Shown: positions 54,701 to 60,700 of the stretch, one piece after another
Numbering within the stretch: position 1 is the stretch's first letter
Layout of the letters: each line of letters starts with the position of its first letter
Origin: Nemertoderma westbladi
Taxonomy: Eukaryota > Xenacoelomorpha > Nemertodermatida > Nemertodermatidae
Assembly: GCA_032718475.1 (NCBI GenBank)
Contig: JAUCBJ010009125.1
Location: 1 to 64,000, forward strand
Length of the DNA stretch: 64,000 bases
Direction: 5' to 3'
Notes under the pieces: generated by a model
What the model saw: the letters and a program-made list of their open reading frames with translations, nothing else
What the model was told of the DNA's origin: nothing
Databases searched by the model: none
Made by a program: the position numbers and the translations under genes

Positions 54701-57700
54701 ACCCGTTATTCAGTGTAGGGCACCTTGTTACCCGTTATTCAGTGTATGACACCTTGTTACCCGTTATTCAGTGTAGGGCACCTTGTTACCCGTTATTCAG
54801 TGTATGACACCTTGTTACCCGTTATTCAGTGTAGGGCACCTTGTTACCCGTTATTCAGTGTAGGGCACCTTGTTACCCGTTATTCAGTGTATGACACCTT
54901 GTTACCCGTTATTCAGTGTAGGGCACCTTGTTACCCGTTATTCAGTGTAGGGCACCTTGTTACCCGTTATTCAGTGTAGGGCACCTTGTTACCCGTTATT
55001 CAGTGTAGGGCACCTTGTTACCCGATATTCAGTGTAGGGCACCTTGTTACCCGTTATTCAGTGTAGGGCACCTTGTTACCCGCTATTCAGTGTAGGGTAC
55101 CTTGTTACCCGTTATTAAGTGTAGGGCACCTTGTTACCTGTTATTCAGGGTAGGGCACCTTGTTACCCGTTATTCGGTGTAGGGTACCTTGTTACCCGCT
55201 ATTCAGTGTAGGGCACCTTGTTGCCCGTTATTCAGTGTAGGGCACCTTGTTACCTGTTATTCAAGTGTTTCTAGCAGAACTTATTGTTAAGCCGCAACAA
55301 CGATGTTCTTATGAGAATAAACATACAACAAATAGAGCTTTTCCGATGTCCAAATAACTTATCAAATTACTTTCAACCTTCGCAGGTGAAATAATATCTG
55401 GTTTACTTGTCGGTCTTCACATAATCGACTGTGATCTCTGCCTTGACGACCCTTCTCTAGACGCACCTCCAGGCACTATAGACTTCGCCCTTTACCTTAA
55501 GGACGCAAACACGTTGCAGAAATCACTCCAGGTTAGTCACTTGTAACTCACATATCGAGTACATGTGGGGTGGGAGTTGTTGGTGGATGTGATAAAGTGC
55601 ACGTGCTTGGGGACTTCGCGCAGCACTAAGTCCAGATGAGCCTCTGCGTAGCAGTATAATCATTGAACCTTCCAAATTTCAGATGAATCTGGTGTCTTGT
55701 TTTATAATTATTATAGCTATTTCTAGGTTTCTTATCATTAGCACCGTCTAGTGGCCGACAGAGGTACTATCTATATAAATAAAGTCTGTCTGTGTATAGA
55801 ATTTCTCAACTTATTGACTACATATGTACCAAGTTTGTTTCCTTTTCATCAATGATTAGGGATTGGTAATGAATGTTGGGTGTTGGGAGGTCATTAGGAC
55901 GTAAATCGCAGAAATACAATGAATTAACTTTGTAAGCATTAGAACTCCATGCTCCACAAATAACTTTAAGGTCAGCCATCCCAAACATGAATTTAAGAGG
56001 TGAAATTTGTTTTTGTCCAGTAGATATTAATGCGGAAGGATGCCATTAGGGTTCGAACCCGAAATAAAAATAACACGAGTTGGGCGGCACAGCGCTGGTT
56101 TGGGTACCATCGATGGACATTTTTCTACTGGACCAAAATCATAAATTATTTAACGAAAATTTTATATTGAACTTATATTTTGCGACCGTTTTTTCTAACA
56201 TGTATTACTGGTCCTGTTTTGATAAATGTATATTCTCTCTCACACGAATGTAAACAACTAAATCAATCAAACACACATTTTATTATCATATATCAAACTT
56301 GTAACGTTGCATTAGCAGCTAAAAATTACGGATTAATTGGTAATTGAAACTTTAATCTTGTCTTGTTTATTTGTTTAAGCAGGATGCGAGTATACGGTCG
56401 CAATCAGCCAACAATAACTCCAATCCAATGGAATGGGAAAATGAGTTGTTAGACCAGAACAATTACCTGCAGGAAGTCAACGAAAGGTTAAGAAAGAAAT
56501 CCGTGGAACTTCAGCATAAACTCACGGCAATGGGGGAAGGGCACGCGGAAACCAAACGGTTACTGGCAGAGGCAAACAATGAGGTTATATCGTTACAAAT
56601 CGATAACACAAGGTAAGTGATAGAGTGGGGAGGGGACATAATAATGTGAGGACAATGTGAGAACGATAAAATGAGGACATTAATGGGAGGGGACATTGTG
56701 GCAAGAGTGCTGCAATCATTAAGGTAGTGCGACACGAGTGGACAGCGTTTATTTGGTGTAACACGATAAAATTAATGTCGAGGCAGTGTGACACCGTTGC
56801 CCAGGTGGATAGAGAATCATCACTTACATCTTATTATAGTGAAATAATAAAAAGAAAAACTGGCTGTCATTTTCATTTAATGACCTACTAAAAAGTAAAA
56901 AGGACTATTTTATTCGATAAAAAAAAGTAAGCCGAAAACACCGCTTTTTTCACTCATTTTCAATTTAGCGAAATTCAACGATTCTATCCGAGTGGTTGAG
57001 TTTTACAAGAGTTGGCAGGTTTTTAGCACGAGCGAAGCGAAGTTCTGTTAAAATGCAAACGAGTGGAAATCTCAATACACGAGGGCAGAATAACTGAATT
57101 TTGCTAAAGAAAATGAGTGACAAGTGTTTTCCGTTACGTTTTTATATCAAATATATTGTTTTATTTGAAAAAAATATCACCAGCGTTACCATTATTTACG
57201 ACGATAATACTCTATTAATGCTGCCCACGCTTTCAGATAGATATCCTAAGATTTCTGAGTCAGTAGCTCCGAAAACATCGCGTCATCTTCGAGCACGTAC
57301 GGATCGTCAATATTTAAGCCTACCACTAGGTCCGGTAATGCTAACCTACTGTGTACAAGTACCGGTACCGGTACTGTGTAAACGGAAGTTTGTTTGAGCT
57401 AGCTGTACAGTAAGCTAAAATCAGTTAAAAAATACTTTTTTTTAACTAATTTGCAGCAAAATTAGTTAAAAAAGAACTTTTTTCCAGAAAATTAGTGAAA
57501 AAATGTTAGATTAATTAACTCAATTTTAAAAATATTAGTGAGAATAAGAGCCTTTTTCAAATAAAAATCATATTCACTAAATTTTATAGGAAAATCTCAA
57601 CACTTATTAATTAAAAATACATAAGGAACAGATACAGGTTACTGGGGCATGTTATTCTAACCAAAACAATAAACGAAAATAACATGTTACAATTTTATGG

Positions 57701-60700
57701 TTGTTAATAAAAAATACGTTTTTTTAGTGATAATAAAAATATTTTAGCGGAGATATAATTGAGTGAAAAAATTTATTGAAAATATTTAATTTAGTAGAAA
57801 AACCAATTGTCTTAGTGACCAATATACAATTAAATCACAAAAATATATTGTACTAGTATATTTTACGTCTACATTAGATTACAGGATAAATGTACACAAT
57901 TGGACAGCCTGTATTCACGAACTATTAAGGAAAATTTTTTCGATATGGAAATAGAGAAGGAAGCTTATCAGAGAAGCAAATCGGGGTTAGATGAGTTGTA
58001 CATCAACTTGCGGAAACAACTAGACGAATCCAACAGCCAATGTGCCGAACTTAACAAGGAAATTAAACTACAGGTTAAATTATAGCCATAACAGAACCCT
58101 AGAAGCAGCTGCATCGAAATTCACAAAAGTTTTAAAAAACCCAACCCACCCCACACCAGGTCGAAAATCTATAATTGATCAAAAATAATTAATAGTCGAT
58201 AATAATCGATCGAATTTTTTTTTCATTTCCGATGAATTTTTCACTATATAAAATATCAAACTCACTTTTTTTAAATTTCTGAATAAATCTGCATAAAGTG
58301 TTATAATAACCTGCATATTATGTACTGTAATCACTCATACTCCATTCATTATTTAATGAAAAAAACCGCTCGCTTCAGCACAATGCGAAGTAAAGGGCCG
58401 CTTTACACAGTAAATTTTCGAAATATTAAGCATTTATTTACGTATTACAACAATGAACATTTTTCAAATAGTAACCAATAAATAATTTAACAGATTTGTA
58501 TTACAATTACATTGGTAATAATCGAAAATGATCGATAAATCGGTACTACACCAAATTTCAAGACACTTGGCCTCTTATTCTAGTTATTTCTCCATTTGTG
58601 AAATAGTAAAATAGGTAAAACTATTGAATTAATTTAAATTGGTGATTCTTTATTTACATAACGTTAAAGAAATTCTGTATTCAATAGACCAAATTATGTT
58701 TTGTAGAAAACATTAAGAAAGGAAATGGAATCAGCGATAAACACGATGGAAGATGAACTCAGAGAAAGAGGCGACACGGTAAAGAGTTTGAGACGACAGA
58801 TGGACGATCTGAAGGCCATTAACGTAGGCATGTACAACAAACTGCAGGAGAGTGAAAGAAGGCTGAAAGAGAAAAGCTACAAAGTGGACCAATTACAAAA
58901 CGCGAATAGAGCGGAATGGAAGACCTGCGACCGAACAAATCCCGGCGGTAGATGAATTAACTACCAACCCAATAAACCCATTGCTAATAAACTGCCATAC
59001 AATGTGCTCCAAGTCGATTTTATATAAAAACAGAAGCTTTTTAAGTGTTATATTCACAATCGCAATAACAATTAAATAATTTACGCAATAAATAATAAAT
59101 AAATTTTATGGAAATGATAACTGTGTTTATTAAACCAAGTTAAATTAATAAATAAACTAACGTTTTAAATGTTTTTAAATTGCTAACATGGATTTTTTAT
59201 CATCAGTTTGTTGAAACTTTAATCCTTAAGGGGTACAAGTTAAAATATCATATAGGTACCGTTATTATTATTATTATTATTATTATTGAAAGTATTTATG
59301 AGGCACCGTATACCGGGCTATTTTTTGGCCTCCGGATATGTCTCTGGTTCCCGGGTGATGAAAACAGACATTTTACCCAGAGATCAGTGATTTTACAAAT
59401 TAGAATTAGATATGTATCTTGTACAACATAAAATAGTTATAGAAAATAGTTCTCAGTTCATAATTACCTGTTTGTGCTATAATCAAATTGTAAGTACAAA
59501 AATAATCGAAGTCTCTGATCTCCGGCTCTGGTCTCCGGTATTTTTCAAAATAATTCTCCGGGTAGGTCTCTGGTTCACCGGGATTAAGAAAATCAGGTCT
59601 CTGTTTCAACTCTAGTATACGCGGGGTTCTAGGCGCCTAGGCGCACAGTAAAATTTAAAGACATGTTGTAATTGTAAAAATAACTTAAAGAAAATGCTCA
59701 ATAAATAAAATTAAAGCGATGATAGTAGTTCTAATTGTAGGTTTTGCTCTTAAATAAGTTTAGGGTTGGTGACGAACGAACATCCAGTGGAAGATTGTTC
59801 CAAATTAATGGCTACAGATTTTTCATAAGAATATTAAATTTATATCAAAACATTGACAAAAATTTATTATGACAAACAAACAAGCAGCTTTTTTGAATAC
59901 AAAACTAAATAATGTGAACATTGTAAACAATTATTAATTAAGAACATTTTCTAACCTGAATTATTTTGGACAGAATAAAAGCTCCTTTAGAGGAAATCCC
60001 AGAACATGTTAGATCCAACCAGCTGATACACATCGTGTTCTTTATACCCCATGATAAAACTGTAAAATAGATTTAATTTAGTTATCTAACATATTTATTT
60101 TATACGGAATAAATAATAAATTAATTGTTGCGGCTGCGGGGTGACGGTGAATTAAATATAAATAGTGTAATAGGACAGCATGATAAAGCTCTCCATAGCG
60201 AAAAATAAAAAACAGACCCTATTGGGGTTCGAACCAGGTACCTAGGTTTCAAACTTCCGGTTATCATCAGCCGGGTGAGTGTGTCTATGACAACAGAGCT
60301 ACCAGGAAGGATGAAGAAGTTATTCGCCTAGTGGGCTGTACTTTCCTTTGAGTGGTTGTAAAAATGGAAAAAACCATAACGAATAAATTCTTCAGCCGTC
60401 CTGTTAGCGGTAGCTCAGTTGTCATAGACACACACACACACCAGGCTGAAGATAACCGGAAGTTTGAAACCTAGGTACCGGGTTCGAGCACCAATGAGGT
60501 CGGTTGATATTTTCCGCTATGAAGATCATATTCATATTGTTCTATAATACATCGAATATATAAATAATAGATACAATTAAGTAAATATTGCATATATATA
60601 CTCCTCGGTCTAGCGAGGAAAGAAAATAAACGTAGAAAGTTTGAGAATTAATAATCAGGGTTGCCATTCTAGTTCAGTTTTAATGACATTTCCCTGACTT

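Larger units (their letters stand above)
58956..59955. other. RUFY 3' UTR and interval to CEP78 exon 5
   Basis: The first 150 bp are RUFY 3' UTR. The rest is AT-rich with a TTA microsatellite (59262-59286) and no exon on either strand. Confidence 0.7.

Noticed and set aside
53130-54979. Plus-strand frames of 84-133 codons in the 29-bp array
   Set aside because: Three 29-bp units make 87 bp, so frames stay open by periodicity; they lie in a RUFY intron between exons 4 and 5.
14112-55265. CRISPR-like arrays
   Set aside because: The repeats are contiguous tandem units without unique spacers, and the locus is plainly eukaryotic with spliced genes.
60395-60500. Functional tRNA gene in the right arm
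   Set aside because: The spacing between A-box- and B-box-like motifs includes a CA run and no proper anticodon arm; it pairs with an inverted copy.
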